DNA of 64,000 nucleotides from an uncultured Clostridia bacterium (GTDB lineage: Bacteria; Bacillota; Clostridia; Peptostreptococcales; Anaerovoracaceae), in contig CAMCQA010000002.1 of NCBI GenBank assembly GCA_945876935.1, positions 1-64,000 on the forward strand, in the 5' to 3' direction. This document shows positions 7,088 through 15,848 of this stretch, piece after piece (the first letter of the stretch is position 1; each line of letters starts with the position of its first letter). The notes beneath the pieces are model-generated. The model had not been told where the DNA came from. It worked only from the letters and a program-made list of their open reading frames with translations, and did no database searches. The position numbers were made by a program, and so were the translations under genes.

Positions 7088-8407
7088 TTATATCTCAATC
7101 ATGTGGAAGACTTTCTTTCCTTTTTGCACAAGAAGTTTTCCGTCTGTGAACATATCAGAAGTAATGAGCATCTTTTTATCTGTCACTTTATTTTCAGCTA
7201 TTTTTAGCCCTCCTTGCTCTATTAGTCTGAAGCCTTCAGAATTAGATTTTATAAGATCTACTTTCTTTAGCATGTCTATTACACCAAGACCTTCTTCGAA
7301 AAGAGAACTATCCAGCTTGCTGTGAGGAATATTATCCATATTACCATTACCAGAGAAAGCAGCTCTTGAGCCATCTAGCGCTTTTTTCGCCTCATCTTCT
7401 CCATGGACTAGGCATGTTAGTTCGTATGCTAATATTTCTTTAGCTTTATTTATTTCGCTGCCTTCTACATTTACTAGCTTTGATATTTCATCTAAAGGTA
7501 GGAATGTTAGCATTTTTAGACATTTCTCTACGTCAGCATCAGCAACATTTCTCCAGTACTGGAAAAAGTCAAATGGAGATGTCTTTTTAGGATCAAGCCA
7601 TAGAGCTCCTGCCTGAGTTTTACCCATTTTTTTACCATCGCTTGTTGTGAGAAGAGCAAATGTCATAGCATAAACCTGCTTATTTAATTCTCTTCTACAC
7701 AAGTCTACTCCACCTAAAAGGTTTGACCACTGGTCGTTACCACCAAACTGCATTTTAACATCAAGATCTCTAGCAAGAACCATAAAATCATAAGATTGCA
7801 TAAGCATGTAATTGATTTCTAGGAATGTTAATCCCTGCTCTAGTCTCTGTTTGTATGCTTCTGCTCTAAGCATTGTATTTACAGAGAAATGTTTACCAAT
7901 ATCTCTGATGAACTGAATATAGTTTACATCTAAAAGCCAAGTTCCATTATTTACGGCTATAGCTCTGCCTTCTGCAGGCTCTTTATTGGCTTCATTTTTT
8001 ACACCGTAATTAGCTCCTGTAAAAACGAAGTCATTATCAAAATCGATAAATCTATCGAAGAGTTTTGTAAAAGCGTTACAGTTATTTTTTACTGTTTCAA
8101 GATCCATAAACTGACGCATATCAGTTCTTCCTGAAGGGTCTCCTACCATTCCTGTGCCGCCACCTACTAACACTACTGGTGTATGACCGTATTTTTGCAT
8201 GTACATCATAATTATAATCTGCATGAAGTGGCCTATGTGAAGACTGTCTGCAGTAGGGTCAAATCCTATGTAGAATTTAATTTTTTCTTTTCCTAGAAGA
8301 TCTCTTATTTCATCTTCGTGTGTTGTTTGCTCTATGAACCCTCTCTCTTTGAGGATATCAAATACGTTTGTTTTATCGCTTACATTATCTGGTATAATTC
8401 TCTTCAT
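7088..8407 (-). CDS. tyrS: Tyrosyl-tRNA synthetase
   Basis: A 439-residue class I synthetase charging tRNA-Tyr. The HIGH motif appears as LHIGH and the KMSKS motif as KMGKT; the tyrosine pocket segments (GFDPTADSLH, MQFGGNDQWSN) and a C-terminal S4-like RNA-binding region are present. The ATG at 8407 is preferred over 8431, which overlaps the ridA stop, because AAGGAAAGG stands just before it. It is the last gene of the aromatic operon, so charging of tRNA-Tyr and synthesis of aromatic amino acids share one attenuated promoter. No T-box leader is present in front of the gene. Confidence 0.95.
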   Translation of the reverse strand: MKRIIPDNVSDKTNVFDILKERGFIEQTTHEDEIRDLLGKEKIKFYIGFDPTADSLHIGHFMQIIIMMYMQKYGHTPVVLVGGGTGMVGDPSGRTDMRQFMDLETVKNNCNAFTKLFDRFIDFDNDFVFTGANYGVKNEANKEPAEGRAIAVNNGTWLLDVNYIQFIRDIGKHFSVNTMLRAEAYKQRLEQGLTFLEINYMLMQSYDFMVLARDLDVKMQFGGNDQWSNLLGGVDLCRRELNKQVYAMTFALLTTSDGKKMGKTQAGALWLDPKKTSPFDFFQYWRNVADADVEKCLKMLTFLPLDEISKLVNVEGSEINKAKEILAYELTCLVHGEDEAKKALDGSRAAFSGNGNMDNIPHSKLDSSLFEEGLGVIDMLKKVDLIKSNSEGFRLIEQGGLKIAENKVTDKKMLITSDMFTDGKLLVQKGKKVFHMIEI

Positions 8408-8430
8408 TTTATATTCCTTTCCTTTTCGCA

Positions 8431-8811
8431 TTAGAGCGTTGCTATCGCTTCTATTTCCACTAAGCCGTTTTTAGGAAGCTTGGAAACCTCCAAAGCAGAT
8501 CTTGCTGGGAAGCTTCCTTCTCCTAAAAACTGAGTATAAACTTCATTTACAGCCGCAAAATCATCAATGTTTTTTAAGAAACAAGTAGTTTTCACAAGTT
8601 TACTAAGATCACTTCCTGCTTCTTTTAAGATAGCTTCGATGTTTTTGAAAGCCTGCACAGCTTGTTCTACAACATCATCAGAAACAAAGTTGCCTGTTTC
8701 TGGATCAAGTCCTAGTTGACCTGAAGTAAATATCATATCTCCAACGATTATCCCTTGTGAATATGGACCAATTGCTGCAGGAGCATTTTTAGTTGCGATT
8801 ATTTTTTTCAT
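8431..8811 (-). CDS. ridA: RidA family enamine/imine deaminase
   Basis: A 126-residue RidA (YjgF/YER057c/UK114) protein. Family signatures are visible: IATKNAPAAIGPYSQGI at the N-terminus, the SGQLGLDPETG segment, and the C-terminal PARSALEVSKLPKNGLVEIEAIA with the arginine that holds the substrate carboxylate. RidA hydrolyses reactive 2-aminoacrylate and other enamines released by PLP enzymes. The start lies inside the 3' end of aroE-aroK (23-base overlap) and the stop overlaps an unused ATG in front of tyrS, so the genes are translationally coupled. Its presence in an aromatic operon is conserved in some clostridia but functionally unexplained. Confidence 0.93.
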   Translation of the reverse strand: MKKIIATKNAPAAIGPYSQGIIVGDMIFTSGQLGLDPETGNFVSDDVVEQAVQAFKNIEAILKEAGSDLSKLVKTTCFLKNIDDFAAVNEVYTQFLGEGSFPARSALEVSKLPKNGLVEIEAIATL

Positions 8812-10081
8812 AATAACTACCTATCCTTTCAATTATTTCTTTTACAGTTTCTTTAGAATCATTATTGTTTAATATTTTGATATCTGCTAGCTTTTCGTAG
8901 CTAGGGTATCGTTTATTGTAGATGGCTTTCCACTCTTCATAAGTATGGTAGAGTGGCCTTTTCTCATATTTGAATATTTCATTAAAGGTTAGCTCATTTA
9001 CATCTCTATCTAAGTATATTACAAGGCTTTTAGCTCTTATATTATCTATATTATTAGATCTTGTTAAAGCACCTCCGCCTGTTGCTATTACTTGGCCAGT
9101 TTCTTTAGCAACTTGTTTGATAACATCTTCCTCCAAGTCTCTAAAATAGCTTTCACCATGAGACTTTATTAGCTCATCTATGGACAGCTTTGTCCTTTCT
9201 GTAATTATATCATCTATATCTACAAAAGGCCTATTCATAGCTGTAGCAAGCTCTTTTCCTATATGACTTTTTCCAGCACCACCCATTCCAACTAATGTAA
9301 TGTTTTGCGTAATACCATGTAAACTTGAAATTAGTTGATTGTTATAGCTTAAAAGGTTGACTCCTATAAAGAATTCAGCACTTTTAGTAGCTTGAGCGAC
9401 AAGCATTGGAAGCCCGTTAACAGCCTTTATGCCAATATCCTCCGCCATCATCATAAGTTTTGTTTTAGATGGATTATAAATTATATCTATAATTAATTCG
9501 CACTTTTTAAAGCTCTTGATATCTTTTATAGGACTGTTGTCTATATCAGGATAAGTGCCTACTGGAGTGGTGTTTATAATAATTTCAGCATCCTTAGGCA
9601 AATTATTATAGTTGATATATTGTATATCGCTTTTTTTATTTTCAATTGAAGATAAATTTGACCTTGTTGCTATGGATATTTTTCGTGGTTCAAGAAGCTT
9701 TAAAAGACTTGAAATAGTCTTAGCAGAGCCACCATTTCCAAGTATTAAGATACTTTTACCTCGAACATCTATTTTGTTATATGATAGAAGGTACATGAAG
9801 CCGAAGAAATCAGTGTTTGTTCCCAGAAGCCTTCCATCTTTTCTATATACTGTATTGCAGGCTCCCAGATTTCTCGATATATCATCACATTCTACATAAT
9901 TCATAATCTTTTCTTTAAAAGGTATAGTGACATTTAAGCCGGAAAAGTTACCTTCTTCTATAAAGCTTTCTAGCTGATCTTCATTTAAATCTATTAAATT
10001 GTAATCATAGTACCCAAGAGATTTGTGTATTATTGCTGAGTAGCTATGAGAAATATTTTTTCCAATAAGAGCAAAGCTCAT
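8789..10081 (-). CDS. aroE-aroK: Shikimate dehydrogenase / shikimate kinase fusion
   Basis: A 430-residue two-domain protein. Residues 1 to about 260 are AroE: the N-terminal GKNISHSYSAIIH, NVTIPFKEKI with the catalytic Lys, NTD in LLGTNTDFFG, NADP loop LGNGGSAKT, and a C-terminal QA near residue 245. Residues about 265-430 are AroK: P-loop GMGGAGKS, DIDD, FRDLEE and ATGGGA. The pair catalyses 3-dehydroshikimate to shikimate and on to shikimate-3-phosphate, consecutive steps of the pathway. ATG at 10081 is taken because AAAGGTGGTG precedes it. Fusions of these two steps occur elsewhere but separate genes are the rule. Confidence 0.93.
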   Translation of the reverse strand: MSFALIGKNISHSYSAIIHKSLGYYDYNLIDLNEDQLESFIEEGNFSGLNVTIPFKEKIMNYVECDDISRNLGACNTVYRKDGRLLGTNTDFFGFMYLLSYNKIDVRGKSILILGNGGSAKTISSLLKLLEPRKISIATRSNLSSIENKKSDIQYINYNNLPKDAEIIINTTPVGTYPDIDNSPIKDIKSFKKCELIIDIIYNPSKTKLMMMAEDIGIKAVNGLPMLVAQATKSAEFFIGVNLLSYNNQLISSLHGITQNITLVGMGGAGKSHIGKELATAMNRPFVDIDDIITERTKLSIDELIKSHGESYFRDLEEDVIKQVAKETGQVIATGGGALTRSNNIDNIRAKSLVIYLDRDVNELTFNEIFKYEKRPLYHTYEEWKAIYNKRYPSYEKLADIKILNNNDSKETVKEIIERIGSYYEKNNRN

Positions 10082-10104
10082 TTTATCACCACCTTTCAAA
10101 ATTT

Positions 10105-11442
10105 TTATAATTGCTTTTGTTTATCTTTGCTCAGAGTAATAATCTCTTTAAAGATATTTTGCATGTCTTTGGGAATATTTGATAATATTTCCATTTCACG
10201 ATTTTGATCTAAGATTTCTAGAGAATGTTCTTTTTTATAAGAACCTATTTCTTTAGATAGATTAAGCCTTTCTTCTAGGAGAGAAATTATTTCTTTATCT
10301 ATTTTATCGATCTCAAGTCTATTTTTCTCTAGAATGTTCTTGTCGTTATCGGAAGATAGAATTTTATTGTCGGCATAATCTAAAATTTTATCCAATATAG
10401 CTATGGCTAGAGCTGATGTTACCACAGGAGATACCCTTGTAACGAAAGCGATATCGTGTCGTCCCGCAGTTTTTGTCACAGCTATTCTACCTTCTTTTAT
10501 ATCTATAGTTTGTTGTTCCTTTTTTATGGAAGAAGTCGGTTTAAAGTGAGTTGTCAATACTATTGGCATTGAATTTGTAAGTCCACCTTGCAGACCTCCA
10601 CAATTATTTGTATAAGTTTTTATAATACCTGTATTTTCTTCATAACTAGCATAGATATCATTATTTTCACTGCCTGATATTTTTGAAGCTTTGATACCAT
10701 TTCCAAACTCTAAAGCCTTTGCTCCAGGTATGGAAAAAATAAGTTTTGCTATGGTGCTATTTATGCGGTTAAATATAGGTCCGCCTAGACCGATGGGTAA
10801 TCCTGTAGCGTAAGTTAAAATGCTACCACCAATGGAATCTTTACTATTAATAATTTCATTAAGATAATTGTTTGCATCTATTAAATTAATTTCTGATGAA
10901 TTTTCAGGATGCATATAATCAATACCTTTACTCTCTATAGATCCAAGGCTAATTAACTTGGAGTCTATTTTAAATTTTGGATAGAAATGCTCAATGATTT
11001 GTATTGATATAGCTCCAGCAATGACTAACATTATAGTCATCCTCCCTGAAAATGGACCTCCACCATTTAAATTTAATGTATTTTTATATTTATGGATAGC
11101 TGGTAGATCGCAGTGACCAGGCCTAGGTAGATGTAAATCGTAATCAGAAGATTTTACATTTTCATTTAATACTTTAAATTTAAGAGTTTTTTTGCTTGGA
11201 AATATACTTTTATACTCATATTCTCCAATCTCTTCAGAATATAAAAGAGGGATATCTTTTTCTATCCTTGTTGTAGAAAGAGGATTGATAGAACTAGCCT
11301 TTCTTTTTCCTAATAGCTTTTCTATTTTTTGCATATCTATAGATATGCCTTCTGGTAAGCCAGAAATTTCTAAATATATAGCTTCTTCATGGCTGCCACC
11401 TGATATTTTAATTTTTAAATTTTCAATAAAACTAGATTCCAT
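10105..11442 (-). CDS. aroC: Chorismate synthase with C-terminal chorismate mutase (AroC-AroQ fusion)
   Basis: A 445-residue fusion. Residues 1 to about 355 are a divergent chorismate synthase (EPSP to chorismate, reduced FMN dependent): ISGGSH, KSSDYDLHLPRPGHCD, NGGGPFSGR, DSIGG, and AGRHDIAFVTRVSP keep the catalytic His and Arg-His-Asp residues, but the EGKTTGTPI-type stretch is missing. Residues about 368-445 form an AroQ-type all-helical chorismate mutase (EIDKIDKEIISLLEERLNLS, EILDQNREMEIL) that would convert chorismate to prephenate. The ATG at 11442 overlaps the end of aroA and has GGTGGG before it. Prephenate-processing genes are not in the window. Confidence 0.9.
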   Translation of the reverse strand: MESSFIENLKIKISGGSHEEAIYLEISGLPEGISIDMQKIEKLLGKRKASSINPLSTTRIEKDIPLLYSEEIGEYEYKSIFPSKKTLKFKVLNENVKSSDYDLHLPRPGHCDLPAIHKYKNTLNLNGGGPFSGRMTIMLVIAGAISIQIIEHFYPKFKIDSKLISLGSIESKGIDYMHPENSSEINLIDANNYLNEIINSKDSIGGSILTYATGLPIGLGGPIFNRINSTIAKLIFSIPGAKALEFGNGIKASKISGSENNDIYASYEENTGIIKTYTNNCGGLQGGLTNSMPIVLTTHFKPTSSIKKEQQTIDIKEGRIAVTKTAGRHDIAFVTRVSPVVTSALAIAILDKILDYADNKILSSDNDKNILEKNRLEIDKIDKEIISLLEERLNLSKEIGSYKKEHSLEILDQNREMEILSNIPKDMQNIFKEIITLSKDKQKQL

Positions 11443-12856
11443 TAATCTGCCCACCTAATTTGATAAAGTCATCCCAAAACCTAGGATAAGACTTTGATGT
11501 TACAAGAGCATTATCTATTGTGTATTTTGTATTTTCTTCAAGACCGGTTGATAAAATAGCCAAAATCATAGCTATTCTATGATCATTGAAGGAAGAAAAA
11601 CTATTGTCGTTTAACTTAACCTCTTTTGGAGTACTAACCTCCAAAGAAATGCTCTTTGTAGATTCTATAACTTTAACTATGCCGCCGAGAGCCTGAACTA
11701 TAGATTTACTTGCCTCAAGCCTGTTGCTTTCTTTTTTTCTTAGACGCCCTAAATTTTCAAATTTAAACTTCTTACTCTTTATAAAACAGGAGCTTATTAT
11801 TAAAATAGGAGCGATATCGGGTATATTTTTACAATCTATGGATAGAGTTTCCTTACTTTCTTTCATTTTTCTTAGAATGGCAGGTAATACTTTATCACCC
11901 TGCTCATCATTAAAGTCCAAGTTAGTAACTTTTATAGGCTCATCTAAGAGGTTTTCAGACCCCATTATAAAGTTTGCACATATCCAAAAGGATGCTAAGG
12001 ACCAGTCACCTGCAACAAAAGTGTCTATAAGGTCCTCTGTTATTTGAGGATATGATATATTGTTGCTTTTGTTTATGTATATATTCCATATAGAGTGATT
12101 ATCAGATTGAGAAGAATCTTCAATAACATTTATGCCAAATTTTTTGACTGAATCTACAGTAATATCTATGTATTGTTTGGACTCCTGATTTTTTAGTAAT
12201 ACTTCTATTTCAAAAGTTGATATAAGGCTGCACATAAGAATCCCGGACACGACCTGAGAACTTGTGAGATTTTCTCCATAAAACTGTAATTTTACTTGTG
12301 GATAACTTTGTTTATAATTGCTATTTCTAGTTATATTAATATAGTACTTTAATTGTCCTTCGACAGTATTAGACTCCTTTATGATGATAAGTCCTCTACA
12401 GTCTAGGATTGGTTTAAGGATGAGAAAATCATCTATACTTACTCTTTCGTATAAAGCTTTATCAACTTCAAGCTTGCATGATATATTTAGGAAGCATGCT
12501 ATAGGAACTATCATCCTAAGAGTTGAAGCACTTTCATCGCAATTGAGCGATAAATATGATAAATCAACATGTTTACCTGATATATCCTTTAAAACTAAGT
12601 CCGAATTATATTTGATAACGTGATTATCTATCAGAGCCTTTGTAAGCTTCTCCATAATTATAAATGTTGCTATATTATCACGATTTGACTCTTTGAGAAT
12701 AAAGTTTCTCAAAACTTCTAGCTCACTTGGAAAGCTTTCTTTTTTTGAAGCAAGTGAAGATAAAAAGAAACAAATAATAAGCCTGTGCATATATGATTTG
12801 CTATATATTTTATCCACAATACCTGCGAGAGGCTTGGAATATATCATTTTTTGCAT
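11432..12856 (-). CDS. aroA: EPSP synthase (3-phosphoshikimate 1-carboxyvinyltransferase), divergent
   Basis: A 474-residue protein, about 45 residues longer than typical AroA. Recognisable elements in order are YSKSYMHRL near residue 17, NCDESASTLRMIVPIA (about 103-118), DWSLASFWICANF (near 295), LRKKESNRLEASKSIVQALGG (about 370-390) and FNDHRIAMILAIL near 425. It transfers the enolpyruvyl group of PEP to shikimate-3-phosphate. The extra length lies in the first hundred residues. The overall divergence means glyphosate sensitivity class cannot be told by eye. Start ATG has GGAGGC before it; the 3' end overlaps aroC by 11 bases. Confidence 0.88.
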   Translation of the reverse strand: MQKMIYSKPLAGIVDKIYSKSYMHRLIICFFLSSLASKKESFPSELEVLRNFILKESNRDNIATFIIMEKLTKALIDNHVIKYNSDLVLKDISGKHVDLSYLSLNCDESASTLRMIVPIACFLNISCKLEVDKALYERVSIDDFLILKPILDCRGLIIIKESNTVEGQLKYYINITRNSNYKQSYPQVKLQFYGENLTSSQVVSGILMCSLISTFEIEVLLKNQESKQYIDITVDSVKKFGINVIEDSSQSDNHSIWNIYINKSNNISYPQITEDLIDTFVAGDWSLASFWICANFIMGSENLLDEPIKVTNLDFNDEQGDKVLPAILRKMKESKETLSIDCKNIPDIAPILIISSCFIKSKKFKFENLGRLRKKESNRLEASKSIVQALGGIVKVIESTKSISLEVSTPKEVKLNDNSFSSFNDHRIAMILAILSTGLEENTKYTIDNALVTSKSYPRFWDDFIKLGGQINGI

Positions 12857-12875
12857 TTGATAGCCTCCAATAAAT

Positions 12876-13982
12876 TTATTTTAAGTTATCTTTTAATATA
12901 CTTGCTATTTCATTGATGTTTATTTTTTCAATTATTAAGCCTTCTACTTTATGTGGCAGAACCATTGATATGGTATTTCCGTTTGCTTTTTTATCCTTTT
13001 GAAGAATTATAGCAATATCATCAATATTAAAATCGATATCGTCCAATGGCACTATTTTTTTCACAGCATTTTTTACATCTGATAGATGGACTTGATCTAA
13101 GTAGCCTTTATTTTTTGAAATAATAGATGCAAGATATATTCCATAAGCTACAGCTATACCATGAGGGATTGTAAAATCTTTATTAGTTTCTATAGCATGG
13201 CCTAGACTGTGACCTAGATTTAAAAATCTTCGCTCCCCTTTATCGAGGGGATCACCACTTACTAATTTAATTTTTATTTTTAAGCAAGACTCTATGAGTG
13301 TAGCTAGGTTTTTCTCACAATCAGTAGAAGGAAAGCTAAGATTGCAGGAAGAGAAAATCTTTAACTTGCTAATAACCTTATATTTCAATATTTCTCCATA
13401 AGCTGATGAAAGCTCTATTTCTGGCAATGTCTTTAAAAAAGTTGTATTTATTATAACAGCTTTAGGTTGATAAAATGTGCCTATAAGATTCTTGGAACAA
13501 TCTAAATTGATTGCATTTTTTCCGCCAACTGAGCTGTCAATCATAGATAAAAGAGATGTTGGCATTTGTATTAAGGAAAGTCCTCTCATATATAAGCTAG
13601 CTGCAAGACCGCAGATATCTCCTATACTGCCACCACCAAAGACTATGATAATGTCATTTCTTGAAAAAGCATTTTCGCTCAGAGCTTCAAGTATCTGCTG
13701 AAGACAAGAAAAAGATTTGGCATTTTCGCCTGCAGGTAAAACAACTTTGGATACGAAAAATCCTGTGTTTGCAAGCTCATCATCTATTGGAAATATAGGG
13801 TTTTCATCTAAAAGATTCATATATATATTGTCCAGATGGAAATCTGTTACTATACAGATTTTTTCAGCTTGCAGATAATCGGCTTCTTGATTTACTATAT
13901 CTATAACATCATCTAAATTCATAGCATCTATATGGATAGGATAACTATTTAGCTGTACACTTCCGTTGAAATTAAGTTGCAT
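12876..13982 (-). CDS. aroB: 3-Dehydroquinate synthase
   Basis: A 368-residue NAD- and metal-dependent AroB converting DAHP to 3-dehydroquinate. Visible motifs are VLPAGENAKSF, the NAD site FGGGSIGDICGLAASLYMRGL (about residues 114-134), SVGGKNAINL, AYGEILKY, and the metal ligand region LNLGHSLGHAIE with PHGIAVAYG. Length matches the family. It is the second gene of the operon, 14 bases downstream of the DAHP synthase gene. No 3-dehydroquinate dehydratase (aroD/aroQ type II) is present in this cluster, so that step must be encoded elsewhere. Confidence 0.95.
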   Translation of the reverse strand: MQLNFNGSVQLNSYPIHIDAMNLDDVIDIVNQEADYLQAEKICIVTDFHLDNIYMNLLDENPIFPIDDELANTGFFVSKVVLPAGENAKSFSCLQQILEALSENAFSRNDIIIVFGGGSIGDICGLAASLYMRGLSLIQMPTSLLSMIDSSVGGKNAINLDCSKNLIGTFYQPKAVIINTTFLKTLPEIELSSAYGEILKYKVISKLKIFSSCNLSFPSTDCEKNLATLIESCLKIKIKLVSGDPLDKGERRFLNLGHSLGHAIETNKDFTIPHGIAVAYGIYLASIISKNKGYLDQVHLSDVKNAVKKIVPLDDIDFNIDDIAIILQKDKKANGNTISMVLPHKVEGLIIEKININEIASILKDNLK

Positions 13983-13996
13983 ACTATACCCTCTAT

Positions 13997-14995
13997 TTAT
14001 AAATGCTCTTTCAGATTAGATATCTTCTTAGAAAGAGCTGCAAACTCGTCTGGAACTAAAGCCTGCGGTCCATCACAAAGAGCTGTGTGAGGTGCACTGT
14101 GAACTTCTATCATAAGTCCGTCAGCTCCAGCTGCTACCGCCGCCATTGCCATTGGTATAACCAGGTTATTTTTTCCTGTTCCATGACTAGGATCTACTAT
14201 TACAGGTAGGTGAGACTTAGATTTTATAACAGGTATAGCACTGATATCCAAAGTGTTTTTTGTTGATGTTTCAAAGGTTTTAATACCTCTTTCACATAAA
14301 ATTATATTTTCATTCCCACCATTTAATATATATTCAGCTGACATAAGTAGCTCTTCTATCGTAGCTGCAGGACTTCTTTTTAGAAGAACAGGCTTTTTTG
14401 ATTTGCTGAGTTCTTTAAGAAGCTCAAAATTTTGCATATTTCTTGCTCCTACTTGAATCAAATCAACCTCTTCAAATAAATCTATTTGAGATACTTCCGT
14501 TATCTCTGATACTATTGGCATACCAACTTTCTTCTTTGCAGCAATTAAAAGCTCTAGTCCCTTTTCTCTCATGCCTTGAAAAGAGTAGGGAGAAGTTCTA
14601 GGTTTAAATGCGCCTCCTCTAAGCATATGAGCTCCGTTAGATTTAACTGAAGAAGCAACATCCATCAATATTGACTCGTTTTCTATAGAGCAAGGACCGG
14701 CTATGATAGGAAGAGAACCATCTCCAAAAGATACACCATCTACCTTTACAACGCTAGGCTCTGGTTTAAATTTAATGCTTGCTTTTTTAAATGGATCTTG
14801 TATTCTTAGGGCTTTGTCAACAACAGGAAGAGACTTCATCATATCTAAGTCAATCTGTGAAGTATCACCAATGAGCCCCATCAAAGTAGTTGAGCTTCCT
14901 TGACTATAATGAACCTCTAAATTTAGGCTTCGAAGCCAGTCCCTAAGACTGTTTAGCTCTGCTGGATTTGGGTTTTCCTTTAAAACAATTATCAT
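13997..14995 (-). CDS. aroF: DAHP synthase (3-deoxy-7-phosphoheptulonate synthase), type I-beta with N-terminal regulatory domain
   Basis: A 332-residue enzyme joining PEP and erythrose-4-phosphate, the entry step of the shikimate pathway. Residues 1 to about 70 form a ferredoxin-like regulatory domain (MIIVLKENPNPAEL...), as in the Thermotoga enzyme that is inhibited by Tyr/Phe. The catalytic barrel follows with AGPCSIE, LRGGAFKPRTSPYSFQG, QVGARNMQNF, LLKRSPAATIEE and VDPSHGTGKN. The ATG at 14995 is preferred over 15031 because GAAAGG precedes it by 7 bases. It is the first gene after the attenuator leader, so both enzyme inhibition and transcription control would act on this step. Confidence 0.95.
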   Translation of the reverse strand: MIIVLKENPNPAELNSLRDWLRSLNLEVHYSQGSSTTLMGLIGDTSQIDLDMMKSLPVVDKALRIQDPFKKASIKFKPEPSVVKVDGVSFGDGSLPIIAGPCSIENESILMDVASSVKSNGAHMLRGGAFKPRTSPYSFQGMREKGLELLIAAKKKVGMPIVSEITEVSQIDLFEEVDLIQVGARNMQNFELLKELSKSKKPVLLKRSPAATIEELLMSAEYILNGGNENIILCERGIKTFETSTKNTLDISAIPVIKSKSHLPVIVDPSHGTGKNNLVIPMAMAAVAAGADGLMIEVHSAPHTALCDGPQALVPDEFAALSKKISNLKEHL

Positions 14996-15065
14996 GACTA
15001 TACCTTTCTGATATATTAAATCTTTTGACATAATTTATATGCCATTTTCACTTTGCTTATAAATT

Positions 15066-15096
15066 AAAAAACTCCACAGGGGATTTCACTGTGGAG
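15066..15096 (-). terminator. Attenuator terminator in the aromatic operon leader
   Basis: On the minus strand CTCCACAG (15096-15089) pairs with CTGTGGAG (15079-15072) around a 9-base loop and is followed by TTTTTT. It lies between the leader ORF (ends 15146) and the first structural gene (14995). AGGGGTTT just after the leader ORF can pair with AAATCCCCT inside this hairpin, an alternative fold that would prevent termination. Confidence 0.85.
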
Positions 15097-15145
15097 ATAT
15101 AGTTCAAACTTATGAAGATACACCTTTCTTTAATAGCAAAAACCC

Positions 15146-15220
15146 CTACTTAACATTTAATTGTGAAGTAGAGTAATAGTAACCAAAAACGTTCCAAAGA
15201 TTTCTGCTTTCTAGTCTCAT
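15146..15220 (-). CDS. Aromatic-amino-acid leader peptide (24 residues)
   Basis: A short ORF in the leader of the aro operon: ATG at 15220 with GAGGAAGG eight bases upstream, TAG at 15146-15148. Residues 9-16 read W-N-V-F-G-Y-Y-Y, so Trp, Phe and three consecutive Tyr codons occur within eight codons, in front of a shikimate-pathway operon that makes all three amino acids. Position after a 17-bp-spaced promoter and before an intrinsic terminator is that of a classic attenuation leader: ribosome stalling when charged aromatic tRNA is scarce would favour the antiterminator. The peptide itself probably has no function. Assignment is inference from arrangement, but the codon clustering is hard to explain by chance. 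Confidence 0.85.
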   Translation of the reverse strand: MRLESRNLWNVFGYYYSTSQLNVK

Positions 15221-15257
15221 GTGTGATACCTTCCTCTTTTTTCTGTAATATACTGAA

Positions 15258-15286
15258 AGTGTAGCATAAAGAATAAAAAAAGTAAA
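15258..15286 (-). promoter_or_regulatory. Promoter of the aromatic amino acid operon
   Basis: On the minus strand TTTACT (15286-15281) and TACACT (15263-15258) are separated by 17 bases. Transcription would start near 15251, about 30 bases before the leader ORF and about 255 bases before the DAHP synthase start. Confidence 0.65.
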
Positions 15287-15308
15287 TATATTTTATAAAT
15301 TGCGGCCT

Positions 15309-15848
15309 CTATCTCAGAGAGTCTACGCCTTTATTGGCTAGGGCATCTGCACGGTTGTTCATCTCTATAGCAGATATCATATCTACCATTGTAAAATGAT
15401 CGCCGTTCCACTCTTTAAATTTTTTTAATAGTTTTTCTTTATCGAGTTGAGAGCTGTTTAAATTTACATGGCCTTTTACTTTATAAAATGAAATAGTATG
15501 ATTATTTAAAAATCCTATAAGTGATTTCCATAAGTCTATATTTTCAACAGGCTTTTTAGATGAAGTCACCCAGCCATTCTTCTCCCACTTTGAGAGCCAT
15601 CCGTCTTGAAAAGCTTTTACCAGATAAGAACTATCTGAAAAAATATGAATTATCTGATTAGGTTTTTTTATTTGTTCAAGAGCTTTTATTACTGCTGTAA
15701 GCTCCATTTTGTTATTTGTTGTGTTAACTTCTGCACCATAAATTTCTTTTTCATGATTGCCATATACTAAAATCGCACCCCACCCACCAAGGTTTTCTTT
15801 GCTTTGGTTTCCAGAACATGCGCCGTCAGTATGAATTTCTAGTATCAT
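15309..15848 (-). CDS. rnhA: Ribonuclease HI
   Basis: A 179-residue RNase H that cleaves RNA in RNA-DNA hybrids. The catalytic acidic residues lie in HTDGACSGN (Asp8), NNKMELTAVIKAL (Glu), FSDSSYLVKA (Asp) and the C-terminal NNRADALANKG (Asp). An insert of about 20 residues around SQLDKEKLLKKFKEWNGDHFTM before the last motif makes it longer than the Escherichia coli enzyme (155 residues). It stands upstream of, and in the same direction as, the aro operon; no terminator was seen between them, so read-through into the aro leader is possible. Confidence 0.93.
   Translation of the reverse strand: MILEIHTDGACSGNQSKENLGGWGAILVYGNHEKEIYGAEVNTTNNKMELTAVIKALEQIKKPNQIIHIFSDSSYLVKAFQDGWLSKWEKNGWVTSSKKPVENIDLWKSLIGFLNNHTISFYKVKGHVNLNSSQLDKEKLLKKFKEWNGDHFTMVDMISAIEMNNRADALANKGVDSLR

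Noticed and set aside
8408-8431. T-box leader in front of tyrS
   Set aside because: tyrS follows ridA without a gap, so there is no room for a T-box; control appears to lie in the operon leader at 15.1-15.3 kb.
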